NCBI RefSeq assembly: GCF_001667945.1
Contig: NZ_LZJK01000111.1
Location: forward strand, 37,554-101,553
Direction of reading: 5' to 3'
DNA from: Mycolicibacter sinensis
GTDB lineage: Bacteria; Actinomycetota; Actinomycetes; Mycobacteriales; Mycobacteriaceae
Length of the DNA stretch: 64,000 nucleotides
Positions 25,164 through 34,383 of this stretch are shown here, piece by piece. Under the pieces are notes generated by a model, which saw only the letters and a list, made by a program, of their open reading frames with translations, made no database searches and had not been told where the DNA came from. The stretch's first letter is position 1, and each line of letters opens with the position of its first letter. A program made the translations under genes and the position numbers.

Positions 25164-26688
25164 CGGAGCTCCGCGAAAACAGCTGCGCCAGCCGGTGCCG
25201 GTCAACCTTGCCGCTGGACAACAGCGGGACCTCGGCGGCCGGCATCGTGGCGAACAGGCGGGGGATCTTGTACACCGACAGCTGCGCTTTCAGCCGTTCG
25301 CGCAGCGATTGTTCGTCGATCTCGGTGTCGCACTCGAGGACGGCGGCCACCAGCTGTCCGCGGTCGGCGTCGGGGATAGCGACCACGTGGGCGACGGTGC
25401 CGCCGGTCACCTTCGCGATGGCGCGTTCCACCTCGGCCGGTGACACAGTGGCACCGGCGGTCTTGATCAGCGCGTCCCGCCGGCCCAGGTAGTAGTAGAA
25501 GCCGTCTGCGTCCACGCGGACCAGGTCCCCGGTGTGTAACCAGCCGTCGGCGTCGAAGGACTCCTCCTGGCTGCGCTTGTGGTAGCGCTGCATCAGGTAG
25601 CGCCCGCGCACCAACAACTCACCGGCCTCGACGCGGCACTCGAACCCGGGCGCCGGTCGGCCGTAGCTGCCGCGCCGGTGCTCGGGCTGGTCGGTGTCGT
25701 CCTCGCTGAGCAGCACCGGGCCGCCGGTCTCGGTCGACCCCAGCATGTTGTGCCGCAGCTCCGGGTCGGTGGGACGGGTCTCGGGTGCCATGAGCGGGTA
25801 CAGGTTGCCGCGGCGCAGTGACGACAGGTCCCGACGGGCCATACTGGGATGCTGCGCCAACGCAGAAATCCCGCTGACGAAACCATTGGTCACGGTGGGC
25901 TTTTCAACCTCCAGCAGATCCAGCGTGGCGCCGGGGTCGGTGGCGTTGGAGCACAGCAGCGTCGATCCGGCCAGCATGGTGGCCAGCAGTGCGAAGGCGA
26001 AGCCCCCGATCCAGAAGAACGGTGAATTGCAGAACAAGATGTCGGATGCGGTGAGCCGGCGGAGCTCGTTGAGGTTGCGTTGGTGGCCGAGCAGACCGGC
26101 ATGGGTATGTATCACCCCCTTGGGCGCGCCGGACGACCCGGAGGTGTAGACGATGGCCAGCGGATCGCTGCCGTCGACATCGGTTTCGAGGGCTTTCAGC
26201 GTGGCCGGAACGTCAATGCCGACCGCATCGGCGTCGAACGCCACGTGGCGCAGCTGCGGGGTATGGGCGCTGAACAACGGTGCCGCGCCGGCGATGTCGG
26301 CGTCGGAGAGCGCTTCGCTGAGGCGCCGGCGATAGTCGTGGGACCGGTACGTTTCGGCGGCCAGCAGGATCTGCACATCGCTGTGGGCCAGTTGGCGGCG
26401 CAGCTCCGGCGCGGTGGCGAAGGTGGGGAACGGCACCACCACCGCGCCGATGCGGGCTGCCGCAAACATGCCTACCACGAAGGCCGCACCGTTGGGATAC
26501 AACAGCCCGACATGGGTGCCCCTGCCGGCCCCGAGCGCAATGAGGTGTCCGGCCAAGACCGCGGAGCGCTGCTCGGCGTCGGCGTAGCTGATCCGCTCGG
26601 TGTCGCAGATCAGCAGGGGGTGAGGGCCGCGCGAACGGGCCTGGGCGGCCAGGACTTCCGGCAGAGTGTCGAGCGCGTCAGCGGCCAT
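25156..26688 (-). CDS. Acyl-CoA synthetase (fifth gene of six-gene operon)
   Basis: 510 aa. P-loop VYTSGSSGAPKGVIHTHAG, NMLGSTETGGP, LHTGDLVRVD, hinge RRDALIKTAGATVSPAEVE and catalytic Lys in SSGKVDRHRL. It overlaps both neighbours. It is most similar to the ligase that follows it (same SGSSGxPKGV and GATVxPxEVE motifs), suggesting an old tandem duplication. Confidence 0.92.
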   Translation of the reverse strand: MAADALDTLPEVLAAQARSRGPHPLLICDTERISYADAEQRSAVLAGHLIALGAGRGTHVGLLYPNGAAFVVGMFAAARIGAVVVPFPTFATAPELRRQLAHSDVQILLAAETYRSHDYRRRLSEALSDADIAGAAPLFSAHTPQLRHVAFDADAVGIDVPATLKALETDVDGSDPLAIVYTSGSSGAPKGVIHTHAGLLGHQRNLNELRRLTASDILFCNSPFFWIGGFAFALLATMLAGSTLLCSNATDPGATLDLLEVEKPTVTNGFVSGISALAQHPSMARRDLSSLRRGNLYPLMAPETRPTDPELRHNMLGSTETGGPVLLSEDDTDQPEHRRGSYGRPAPGFECRVEAGELLVRGRYLMQRYHKRSQEESFDADGWLHTGDLVRVDADGFYYYLGRRDALIKTAGATVSPAEVERAIAKVTGGTVAHVVAIPDADRGQLVAAVLECDTEIDEQSLRERLKAQLSVYKIPRLFATMPAAEVPLLSSGKVDRHRLAQLFSRSSDV

Positions 26689-28138
26689 GCTGTCCTGGCG
26701 CTCCGATCAGGGCCCGCACCGCGCCCAGGTCGGCCTTGCCCGAGGGCGTTCGTGGGAGGTCGTCGACGATGGCGATGTCGGTGGGAATCTCGTAGCGCGC
26801 CAGGCGGGTGCTCAGGAAATCGACCAGTGTCTCGGCGTCGGTGGCAGCACCGGCCCGCAGCTCGACTGCGGCGACGGGGGTCTGGCCCAGGCGGTCATCC
26901 GCACGCCCCACCACGGCAGCACCTCTGACCGCCGGATGGGCCTCGAGTGCGGCCCGGACGTCGTCGGGCATCACTTTGAACCCGCCGCGGATGATGGCCT
27001 GATCCGCCCGGCCCAGGATCCACAGGAAGCCGTCGGCGTCGATGCGCGCCAGGTCAGTGGTGCGCATCCAGGCCGTGTCGGGACCGAGCTGACCCGGCTT
27101 GACCTCGAGCAGGCCAGGCTCATCGGGTCTCAGCGGAACACCGTCGTCGCCGACCACCCGCAGTTGCGCCCCCAGGCTGGCCCGGCCGACGCTGCCGCGC
27201 TTGTCCCGCCAGAACCGCCGGTAGTCCACGAGCGTCCACCCGGCCACTCCGCCCCCGAATTCGGTTGCCGCGTACGAGGTGAGTACCGGGATGCCGAACT
27301 TCTCGGTGAACGCATCGGCGTCGTCGGCCGACAGCGGTGCGGTACCCGAGGTGACCGCACGGATGCTGGACAGGTCCTCGCGGCCCAGCGTCGAGTGCAG
27401 CACCATCCGCAGCGCCGCGGGCACCAGGGACACCGCACGCGGCCGATACTTGCGCACCGCATCGGCCCAGCGGTCCAGCTCGAAGCGGTCCAGCAGCACG
27501 AAGGATCTCGCCTCGGCGACACTCTGCAGCACCCGGAACACCCCGCCGATGTGCACCAGCGGTGCGTTCACGATCGCGATACCGCGCCGCAGCTCGGCCG
27601 GTGCCGGGCCGAGCACGCTGTGCGCCAGCATGTCGTAGCTCAGGTCGACGCGCTTGGGCGGTCCGGTGGTGCCGCTGGTGAGCATCCACACCGCCACGCC
27701 GGGACGGCTGGGTTCCGAGCCGGCTTGCAGGCCGGGGATTGCGGCCGGGGCCACCTGGGGTTCGGCATCGAGGTCGGAGATGGCCACCGTCGTGGTGTGC
27801 GGTGCGGCCGTGACCAGCGCGGCCAGATCGTCGGGCTCGCCGATAATCAGCGGCAGTTTCAGTGCGGCGATGTCCGCACGGGTGCGGTCATCCCCGCGCG
27901 CGGGATTGATGACCACCACGCACCCCCCGCCCAGCAGCACCCCGAGCAGCGCGCCCAGGTGCGGGGGACGGTTGCGCAGCAGGATCCCGACCTTGCCGCC
28001 GCAGGTCAATTCCGCGATGCGCCGGGCCATGACGCCGACCTGCGCCCAGGAAAACCACTGGCCGGCGTACTCGACCGCCGGCGCGTCGGGCTGCAGGGCG
28101 AGCACCGCGGCGATCCGTGCGCTGAGCGGGTGCGCCAT
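26678..28138 (-). CDS. Acyl-CoA synthetase, divergent (fourth gene of six-gene operon)
   Basis: 486 aa. P-loop LTSGTTGPPKRVDLSYD (PKR where PKG is usual; the Lys is kept), SYAATEFGGG, RTTDLARIDADGFL (lacking the usual HTGD His-Thr), hinge RADQAIIRGGFKVMPDDVR and C-terminal PSGKADLGAV. Start ATG overlaps the crotonase stop (ATGA). The changed motifs suggest a specialised substrate, or a ligase that adenylates without efficient CoA transfer (speculative). Confidence 0.88.
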   Translation of the reverse strand: MAHPLSARIAAVLALQPDAPAVEYAGQWFSWAQVGVMARRIAELTCGGKVGILLRNRPPHLGALLGVLLGGGCVVVINPARGDDRTRADIAALKLPLIIGEPDDLAALVTAAPHTTTVAISDLDAEPQVAPAAIPGLQAGSEPSRPGVAVWMLTSGTTGPPKRVDLSYDMLAHSVLGPAPAELRRGIAIVNAPLVHIGGVFRVLQSVAEARSFVLLDRFELDRWADAVRKYRPRAVSLVPAALRMVLHSTLGREDLSSIRAVTSGTAPLSADDADAFTEKFGIPVLTSYAATEFGGGVAGWTLVDYRRFWRDKRGSVGRASLGAQLRVVGDDGVPLRPDEPGLLEVKPGQLGPDTAWMRTTDLARIDADGFLWILGRADQAIIRGGFKVMPDDVRAALEAHPAVRGAAVVGRADDRLGQTPVAAVELRAGAATDAETLVDFLSTRLARYEIPTDIAIVDDLPRTPSGKADLGAVRALIGAPGQHGR

Positions 28139-28929
28139 CAGCGGATCCGCGGTTCGGTCACCGGGCGGGGTGAGCGCGCGTCGAGCTCGGCCTTGCCGAG
28201 GGGATTGCCCAGCCGAGTGTAGATCAGGCCCTGGTCCAAGGCGGCGCGGTAGGGCTTGTCCAATGACTCCCAGACGGCCTTGACCGTGCCCTGGGTCGCC
28301 GACGGCGGCTTTGCCGCAATGGTGGCCGCGATCTCATGTGCGCGCGCCCAAAGGTGTTCGGGAGCTGTCACTTCCGAGACCAGTCCGATGCGCAGCGCGG
28401 TGTCGGCGCTGACTCGCTCGTCGTTGCCCATCAGCGCAATCCGCAGGGTCTCGCCCAACCCGATGCGGCGCATCAACCCGATCGGCTCCAGCGCGCAGAC
28501 CAGCCCGGCCGAGACGTGGGAGTCGAAGAACGTTGCGCTCTGCGAGCAGATCACCACGTCGGATTCGTTGACGAAGTAGAACGCGCCCGCGGTGCACATG
28601 CCCTGCACCGCGCAGACCACCGGCTTGAACATCTTCTGCCACTTGGGACTGAGCGCCTCACCGGGATCCTCGTGATTCCAGACGTTGTCGGGCTGCCCGT
28701 AGGAGGCCTTGATGTCCAGTCCGGCGCTGAAGGCCCGGTCACCGGCGGAACGCAGCACGACGGCGTTGACGTCGGTGTCGAGTTTGACGATGCGCCACGC
28801 GGCGACCATCTCCTCGCACATGGTGCGGTTGAAGGCGTTGAGCCGATCCGGCCGGTTCAGCGTGATCGTGGCGACGCGATCGGTGCGATCGACGTCGAGC
28901 AGGATGGTCTCGAAATTCAGCGGTTTCAT
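28138..28929 (-). CDS. Crotonase-family protein (third gene of operon)
   Basis: 263 aa from the ATG at 28929 (ATGA overlap with the upstream crotonase); an ATG 12 bases further upstream is possible. Crotonase features are ITLNRPDRLNAFNRTM and FSAGLDIKAS. The GGGxE catalytic Glu is replaced (CTAGAFYFVNESD), and FFDSHVSAGLV replaces the second Glu region. It is probably not a normal enoyl-CoA hydratase. It resembles the next gene in the same positions (FFDxHVSxGLV). Confidence 0.85.
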   Translation of the reverse strand: MKPLNFETILLDVDRTDRVATITLNRPDRLNAFNRTMCEEMVAAWRIVKLDTDVNAVVLRSAGDRAFSAGLDIKASYGQPDNVWNHEDPGEALSPKWQKMFKPVVCAVQGMCTAGAFYFVNESDVVICSQSATFFDSHVSAGLVCALEPIGLMRRIGLGETLRIALMGNDERVSADTALRIGLVSEVTAPEHLWARAHEIAATIAAKPPSATQGTVKAVWESLDKPYRAALDQGLIYTRLGNPLGKAELDARSPRPVTEPRIR

Positions 28930-29732
28930 CGGCACTGCCACTCCGGTGCGCGCTTCTCGACGAACGCTTTGGGGCCCTCCAGCGAGTCCTCGGTGTGCAG
29001 GTTGCGTTCCCGAAACGATTCGGCGAGCATCTCGGCCTCGTGCAGCGGCAGGTCGAGGCCCTTGAGGATCGCCAGCCGGGTGCCGCGCACCGCCAGCGGC
29101 GCATTGGAGTTGAGGACGCCGGCGATCTCGTGCGCGCGCTCCAGCAGGCGGTCGTGCTCGACCACCTCGCTGATCATCCCGAGCTGGTAGGCACGCTGGG
29201 CGTCCATCCGCTCGTGTTTGCCCATCATCGCCATGCGCAGCGCGACCGACCGGGGCAGCACTCGGGCTAACCGCACTACCTCACGGCCGGCGACCAGCCC
29301 GATCGAGACGTGCGGGTCGAAGAAGGTGGCATGCTCGGAGGCGATGACGATGTCACCGGTGGTCACCCAGTCCAGGCCTGCGCCGCAACATATTCCGTTG
29401 ATCGCGGCCAAGACCGGCTTGGCCATCGTCCGAAATGGCGGCGTGCCCTCCTGCGGGGCCTCCCACTGCTCGTAGGTGGACAGGTACGGCCGCTCGTTGA
29501 CCACCTTGCCGTCACCGGGGATCGCCTTGACGTCGGCGCCGGTGCAGAACGCCCGCCCGGTCCCGGTCACGATCAGCAGCCACACCCGGTCGTCGTTCTC
29601 GGCCTCGGCGTAGGCGGCCCGCAGCTCGGTGACCATGTGCGGGCTCAGCGCGTTGAGCGCCTCGGGGCGGTTCAGCGTGATCGTCGCGGTGTGCCCGTCG
29701 AGCTCATAGGTGATGGTGTCGAACGTCGGCAT
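28926..29732 (-). CDS. Crotonase-family protein (second gene of operon)
   Basis: 268 aa. ITLNRPEALNALSPHM and FCTGADVKAI are the CoA and oxyanion-hole segments. The Glu-containing loop reads CCGAGLDWVTTGD and the second catalytic region FFDPHVSIGLVAGREV. The two hydratase glutamates are not conserved, so the reaction (isomerase, hydrolase, dehalogenase-like or other) is open. The C-terminal EKRAPEW is typical of the family. 17 bases separate it from the upstream crotonase. Confidence 0.88.
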   Translation of the reverse strand: MPTFDTITYELDGHTATITLNRPEALNALSPHMVTELRAAYAEAENDDRVWLLIVTGTGRAFCTGADVKAIPGDGKVVNERPYLSTYEQWEAPQEGTPPFRTMAKPVLAAINGICCGAGLDWVTTGDIVIASEHATFFDPHVSIGLVAGREVVRLARVLPRSVALRMAMMGKHERMDAQRAYQLGMISEVVEHDRLLERAHEIAGVLNSNAPLAVRGTRLAILKGLDLPLHEAEMLAESFRERNLHTEDSLEGPKAFVEKRAPEWQCR

Positions 29733-29749
29733 AGCCGATTCCCTTCTGT

Positions 29750-30583
29750 TCAGCGGCCGGTGAAATCCGGCGGACGCCGCTGGGTGAACGCGGCCAGTCC
29801 CTCTTTGAAATCCGCGGAGCGGCAGCTGAGTTCAAGGTTGAACAGCTCCTGCGTCATGGCTTGGGGCAGCGTCGCGTGTTGCCCGTAGTGCAGTCCTTGC
29901 TTGGTCAGTCCGATCGCGACCGTGGGCCCGTCGGCCAGGCGCGCCAGCAGCTCTTCGGTGATTGAGTCGACCTGCGCGGAATCCACGGCCTGATGGATCA
30001 GCCCCCAGTCCTGCGCCATGGCACCGCTGAGCTTCTCGCCGAGCAGCAACATCCGTCTGGCCCGGGCCAGCCCGACCAGGCGCGGCAGCAACCAGGTGGC
30101 TCCCGAGTCGGGGCTGAATCCGCGCGCCAGGAACGGTTCCCAGAACACGGCGTCGGTTGCGGCGACGGTGAAATCGGCGGCCAGCGCCAGATTGCAGCCC
30201 AGCCCCACCGCCCACCCGCGGACACTGCACACCACCGGCAACTGGATGGTGTGCAGCAGTTCGATCACCCGGTGCGCGGCGTGCGGGATGCGCCGCACCA
30301 GGTCACCGGTGCGGGGCCGCGCGCCGGTCGAGTTGGTGGCGACCCAATCGGCTCCCGCGCAGAAGTCGGCACCGGCGCCTTGGATGTGGATTGCGCGCAG
30401 GGCATCATCACGGGCCGCTTCGGTCAGGGCGCCGATCAGCGTCTCGGTCATCGGTGGGCTGAGCGCATTCCGGTGATCGGGGCGAACAAGGGTGAGCCGG
30501 AGCAGCGCGCCGTCGCGCACCGCCGTCACTGAGCCGTCGGCGCCGGGCCCGGAATCGGGGGACTCGGCCACTGTGGTGTCCAC
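29750..30583 (-). CDS. Crotonase-family protein (first gene of six-gene operon)
   Basis: 277 aa. LVRPDHRNALSPPM and FCAGADWVAT are the family segments. The loop is WAVGLGCNLALAAD and the second site ARGFSPDSGATWLLPR, where Asp stands in the SPDSG position seen in PaaG-like and related crotonases. It begins about 10 bases below one of the six-site operators (30594-30616), so this site probably controls all six genes down to 23637. Confidence 0.88.
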   Translation of the reverse strand: MDTTVAESPDSGPGADGSVTAVRDGALLRLTLVRPDHRNALSPPMTETLIGALTEAARDDALRAIHIQGAGADFCAGADWVATNSTGARPRTGDLVRRIPHAAHRVIELLHTIQLPVVCSVRGWAVGLGCNLALAADFTVAATDAVFWEPFLARGFSPDSGATWLLPRLVGLARARRMLLLGEKLSGAMAQDWGLIHQAVDSAQVDSITEELLARLADGPTVAIGLTKQGLHYGQHATLPQAMTQELFNLELSCRSADFKEGLAAFTQRRPPDFTGR

Positions 30584-30593
30584 CGCTCAACCG

Positions 30594-30616
30594 TATATCG
30601 TGAGGGCTACAGTAGG
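30594..30616. promoter_or_regulatory. Regulon operator, weak copy, between divergent crotonase and thioesterase
   Basis: Arms TATATCGTGA and CTACAGTAGG around GGG. Against the consensus arms TTTACTGTAA/TTACAGTAAA the matches are 6/10 and 7/10. It is centred in the 72-base gap between divergent starts at 30583 and 30656. Confidence 0.45.
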
Positions 30617-30655
30617 CTATACGATTGCGCGATTCGACGCGGATTCGACAGGGAG

Positions 30656-31348
30656 ATGCCGATGGCGGACGGTTCGGCGAGCTCAGCGGTTTCAGCTGGC
30701 GGCGCGCGCTTCGGCGAGCCGCCGCTGGAGCAGACCGTGGCGGCGGCCGGCGCCATCCGCCGGTTAGCGGGCCTGCTGCTTGCGCTCGAGCACCCGCACC
30801 CGGTAGTGGACGACATGCTGGAACGCTGCGCCGATTGGGAGCGGCAGCTGGCGGCCCACGCCCCGGCTGACCCGATACCGCGCCTGCGGTCCGAGCGCGG
30901 CGGTCGGGTCTACCTCACCCATGCTTTCGACGTCGGGGCGTTCAACCCCTGCTTCCCGGAGTACCGATTCGACCACCTTGCCGCCGAAACCGCCTCGGGG
31001 CGAGTCGCTTTCCCGCTGGTGTACGAAGGCCCTCCCGGACTGGTGCACGGCGGCTTTCTCGGCGTGTTCTTCGATTGCGTGACCCAGCATCAGAGCTGCG
31101 CAGCGGGTTTGGCCGGTCGCACCCGCTCGCTGCTGGTCACCTACCGCCGCCCGACGCCCATTCTCACCGAGCTGAACTTCGACATCGTGCGAACCGAGGT
31201 CGAGCGCGGCATCACCTCCACCGCGCGACTGCTCCACCGCGGCGAGGTGCTGTGCACCGGCGAAGTCACCACCGCGGCAATGCCGCCGGAGCAGGTGAGC
31301 GCCAACCGATTCGGCCGCAGACGGCCCAGTGAGGAGTCCCAGCCATGA
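30656..31348 (+). CDS. Hotdog-fold thioesterase, PaaI/4HBT-like
   Basis: 230 aa; start at 30656 or at the ATG two codons later. Residues about 115-210 form a hotdog domain: YEGPPGLVHGGFLGVFFDCVTQHQS (HGG with downstream Asp is the usual active-site helix) and YRRPTPILTELNFDI. The first 110 residues are an extra N-terminal helical part. It probably hydrolyses an acyl-CoA, releasing CoA from dead-end thioesters. The stop overlaps the next crotonase start (ATGA). Confidence 0.8.
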   Translation: MPMADGSASSAVSAGGARFGEPPLEQTVAAAGAIRRLAGLLLALEHPHPVVDDMLERCADWERQLAAHAPADPIPRLRSERGGRVYLTHAFDVGAFNPCFPEYRFDHLAAETASGRVAFPLVYEGPPGLVHGGFLGVFFDCVTQHQSCAAGLAGRTRSLLVTYRRPTPILTELNFDIVRTEVERGITSTARLLHRGEVLCTGEVTTAAMPPEQVSANRFGRRRPSEESQP

Positions 31349-32223
31349 GCGATACCGACGGCCGCGTGCTCTTCGATGTCGATCCCGACGGGCGGATCGC
31401 CACCATCACGCTGAACAATCCAGGGCGGCGTAATTCCTACGACGCCGCGATGCGGGATGCGATCGCCCGCTACCTGGACCGCGTCGCCGAGGACGACGAC
31501 GTCGTGGTGGTGCTGCTGCGGGGCGCCGAGGGCGTCTTCAGCGCGGGCGCGGACATGAACAACGCCTACGGCTGGTACGGCGAGGGCGGCCAGGCGGCTG
31601 GCGCGGCGGCCAAGGGCCGGCCGAGCCAGCGTCGCCGGCTCACCGTCGACCGCAAGTCGTTCGGTTTCTACCACAACCTGATGGGGTTTCCGAAGGTCAC
31701 GGTGGGCGAGATCAGCGGCTACGCCCTGGGGGGCGGCTTCGAGATGGCGCTGATGACCGACATCTCGGTGATCGCCCGCAACACCCGGATCGGCATGCCG
31801 GCCACCCGCTTCCTGGGCCCGGCCCTGGGCAGCCTGCACATGTTCTTCCATCGCCTCGGCCCGGTGCTGGCGCGACGACTGCTGTTGACCGGCGACATCA
31901 TCGAAGCCGCCGCGGTCGAACATCTGGGCGTGTTCACCGAGACCTGCGATCCCGCGGCGGTGACGGCACGGGCGCGGTACTGGGCGGCCAAGGCGGCCAA
32001 GATGCCGGCCGACGGTGTCGTCATCGCCAAGGAGGCGTTCCGGCTCGTCGAGCAGAGCCAGGCCTATCAGGGCGAAGAGGTGGCCAGCTATCTGTTTCAC
32101 GCCTACGGCACCAACCTGCAGTTCGCGCCGGGGGAGTTCAACTTCGTCAAGACGCGGGCGCAGCACGGCACCAAGGAGGCGTTCCGGCTGCGTGATGAGC
32201 ACTTTCACGTGCCGGAGCCCTGA
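31345..32223 (+). CDS. Crotonase-family protein
   Basis: 292 aa. ITLNNPGRRNSYDAAM, FSAGADMNNAYG and GYALGGGFEMALMTD are visible. The first catalytic Glu is present (GGGFE), but the second site reads IGMPATRFLG with Ala in place of Glu. An insertion of about 25 residues (GEGGQAAGAAAKGRPSQRRRLTVDRK) follows the oxyanion loop. Translationally coupled to the thioesterase; 72 bases precede the thiolase gene at 32296. Confidence 0.87.
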   Translation: MSDTDGRVLFDVDPDGRIATITLNNPGRRNSYDAAMRDAIARYLDRVAEDDDVVVVLLRGAEGVFSAGADMNNAYGWYGEGGQAAGAAAKGRPSQRRRLTVDRKSFGFYHNLMGFPKVTVGEISGYALGGGFEMALMTDISVIARNTRIGMPATRFLGPALGSLHMFFHRLGPVLARRLLLTGDIIEAAAVEHLGVFTETCDPAAVTARARYWAAKAAKMPADGVVIAKEAFRLVEQSQAYQGEEVASYLFHAYGTNLQFAPGEFNFVKTRAQHGTKEAFRLRDEHFHVPEP

Positions 32224-32295
32224 GCGGCTTCCGGGACGCCAACCTGCCGCCCACCGGCACCTTTACAAAAAGAACGAATAATGTAAGGTCAAAGC

Positions 32296-33471
32296 ATGCC
32301 TACGCCTGTCATCGTCGGTGCCGTTCGCACGGCCATCGGACGCTCATTCAAAGGAACGCTGGCCAACACCTCCGCGGAGACGCTGATCACCACGGTGGTG
32401 CCCGAGGTGATCCGCCGGGCCGGGATCGCGCCCGCGGACATCGACGACATGATCTTCGCCGAATCCCACTATGGCGGTGGCGATATGGCGCGCTTCGCCG
32501 CAGCCGCCTGCGGGATGGAGTCGGTGCCCGGCCAGGCGGTCAACCGGCACTGCGCCGGCAGCCTGACCGCGATCGGCAACGCCGCCGCGCAGATCGGTTC
32601 CGGGATGGAACGGGTGCTGATCGCCGGTGGGGTGCAGACCCTGTCGATGCTGCCGGTGATGAAGATGCGCATCCCCGGCCCCGAGCTCACCTTCGCCGAG
32701 CCGTGGATGCCTCCGACCCACCCCGAGACGGTGGACGCTCCCACCCGCGACATGTCGATCACGGTGGGTTGGAACACCGCTCAGGCGGCCGGCATCAGCC
32801 GCGAGGAGATGGACGTGTGGGCGGCCCGGTCGCACCAGCGGGCGATCGCCGCGATCGACGCGGGCAAGTTCACCGACGAGATCGTGCCGCTGAAGGTGCA
32901 ATTGCCCGACGGCACGGTGACCGAGTTCAGCGTGGACGAGCATCCCCGCCGCGACACCACAGTGGAGAAGCTGGCCGGGTTGAAGGTCCTGCACCCCGAG
33001 ATCGAAGGCTTCTCGATCACCGCCGGCAACAGCAGCGGCACCAACGACGCCGCGGCCGCGGTCGCACTCGTCGACGCCGACTACGCGCAGGCCCGGGGAC
33101 TCAACGTCATGGGCACCATCAAAGCCTGGGCGTCGGCCGGCGTCGCCCCTCGCGACACCGGCCTGGGAGCGGTCAAGGTGATCGGCAAGGTGTTGCAGCG
33201 GGCGGGGCTGTCCCCGGGGGACGTGGCGTTGTGGGAGATCAACGAGGCCTTCGCGTCGGTGCCGATCGCGGCGTGCCGCGAGTACGGCCTGGACGAGGAG
33301 CTGGTGAACTTCTCCGGCAGCGGATGCAGCCTCGGCCACCCGATTGCTGCCTCCGGAGCGCGGATGGTGACCACGTTGGCCTATGAGCTGCAGCGGCGCG
33401 GCGGCGGGATCGGCGTGGCGGCGATGTGCGCCGGCGGCGGCCAGGGCGGCGCCGTGGTGATCGAGGTCTAG
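32296..33471 (+). CDS. Acetyl-CoA acetyltransferase (thiolase)
   Basis: 391 aa. Nucleophile Cys86 in NRHCAGSLTA (shifted from the common NxxCxSG), NEAFASVPIAA, GSGCSLGHPIAASGAR with the catalytic His, and MCAGGGQGGA with the second Cys. A complete degradative thiolase. AT-rich upstream DNA (32262-32284) may hold its own promoter. It ends two bases before the convergent TetR stop. Confidence 0.93.
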   Translation: MPTPVIVGAVRTAIGRSFKGTLANTSAETLITTVVPEVIRRAGIAPADIDDMIFAESHYGGGDMARFAAAACGMESVPGQAVNRHCAGSLTAIGNAAAQIGSGMERVLIAGGVQTLSMLPVMKMRIPGPELTFAEPWMPPTHPETVDAPTRDMSITVGWNTAQAAGISREEMDVWAARSHQRAIAAIDAGKFTDEIVPLKVQLPDGTVTEFSVDEHPRRDTTVEKLAGLKVLHPEIEGFSITAGNSSGTNDAAAAVALVDADYAQARGLNVMGTIKAWASAGVAPRDTGLGAVKVIGKVLQRAGLSPGDVALWEINEAFASVPIAACREYGLDEELVNFSGSGCSLGHPIAASGARMVTTLAYELQRRGGGIGVAAMCAGGGQGGAVVIEV

Positions 33472-33473
33472 CC

Positions 33474-34232
33474 CTAGCGGCCCTTCGAGGATTTGGCCGA
33501 GGTGCTACCGCGACGCCGCGCCGGTTTGCTGTTCTGCTCGATCAGTCGCTCGGCGTGGTCGAGGATGCAGTTGAGCCCGTACTCGAAGTTGGCGTCGTCG
33601 GCCGCGCCGATCCGATGACCCTGCTCAGTGGTCTGGGCCAGCAGCGGGGTCACCTCGGGGTCGATGACGAGCGCTTCCTCGAAGTCCGAGGGGCCCTCGG
33701 CGTCCGAGGCCCGGTTCTTCTCGTAGAGACGACGCAGCACCACCGATCCGCGAATATGAACCGAGATCGTGGAGTAGGTGTCGAAGGCATCCTGCGGCGA
33801 CAACCCCGCCTCCACCAGGCTGGCGATCGCCCGCTCGACTTCTTGGACACCCAGCTGCGCGGCGCGCGGACTCAGGGCGGCCCGAATCAGGATGAGGTCG
33901 CACAGGATCGGGTTGCCCAAGAACGTCGCGCGCATGGTGTGGGCGTGGTTGCGCAAGGTCTGCCGCCAGTCCTTGGCCTCTACGTAGGGGGTGGCGAACA
34001 CATACTGCCGCAAGGCGCGGCTGGTCATGGCATTGAGCAGGTCGTCCTTCTTGCGGAAATACCAGTAGATGCTTGTCACCCCGACACCGAGGTGCTTGCC
34101 GAGCAACGGCATGCTCAGATTGTCGACCCCGATCTGTTCGGCGAGCTCGAACGCGCCGTCGATGATGTCGTCGGGGTTGATCGATCCGCGTTCGCGCCGC
34201 TGACGCTTCTCGGCGACAGGCTGCTTTGCCAC
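33474..34232 (-). CDS. TetR-family regulator, candidate for the six-site regulon
   Basis: 252 aa from the GTG at 34232 (VAKQPVAEKRQRRERG); the longer open frame upstream would run through the palindrome and is unlikely. Helix-turn-helix: IIDGAFELAEQIGVDNLSMPLLGKHLGVGVTSIYWYFRKKDDLLNAM. Large C-terminal domain; very basic C-terminal tail (KPARRRGSTSAKSSKGR). It is divergent from a crotonase, with an operator of the repeated TACTGTAA type in the shared 151-base gap. I propose it as the regulator of the right half of the window (inference). Confidence 0.88.
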   Translation of the reverse strand: MAKQPVAEKRQRRERGSINPDDIIDGAFELAEQIGVDNLSMPLLGKHLGVGVTSIYWYFRKKDDLLNAMTSRALRQYVFATPYVEAKDWRQTLRNHAHTMRATFLGNPILCDLILIRAALSPRAAQLGVQEVERAIASLVEAGLSPQDAFDTYSTISVHIRGSVVLRRLYEKNRASDAEGPSDFEEALVIDPEVTPLLAQTTEQGHRIGAADDANFEYGLNCILDHAERLIEQNSKPARRRGSTSAKSSKGR

Positions 34233-34320
34233 TGCGGGTACCTCCAGTTCTGGATGCGCGGCCGGTTTGTCGCCGTCAAACCTACCGGTGCGCGTCGTTG
34301 CCACCCGGTATTGAGCTTCT

Positions 34321-34343
34321 CTTACCGTAAAGCATATGGTAAG
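34321..34343. promoter_or_regulatory. Regulon operator beside the TetR gene
   Basis: Arms CTTACCGTAA and ATATGGTAAG around AGC, between the TetR start (34232) and the crotonase start (34384). The arms match each other at 8/10. Confidence 0.55.
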
Positions 34344-34383
34344 CATTTTGGTATAACTTGTCACACCGCTGGAGGGGTTGCCC

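Noticed and set aside
32262..32284. CTTTACA...TGTAAGG inverted repeat before the thiolase as a seventh regulon site
   Set aside because: The 13-14-base spacer and lack of the TACTGTAA core do not fit the other six sites.
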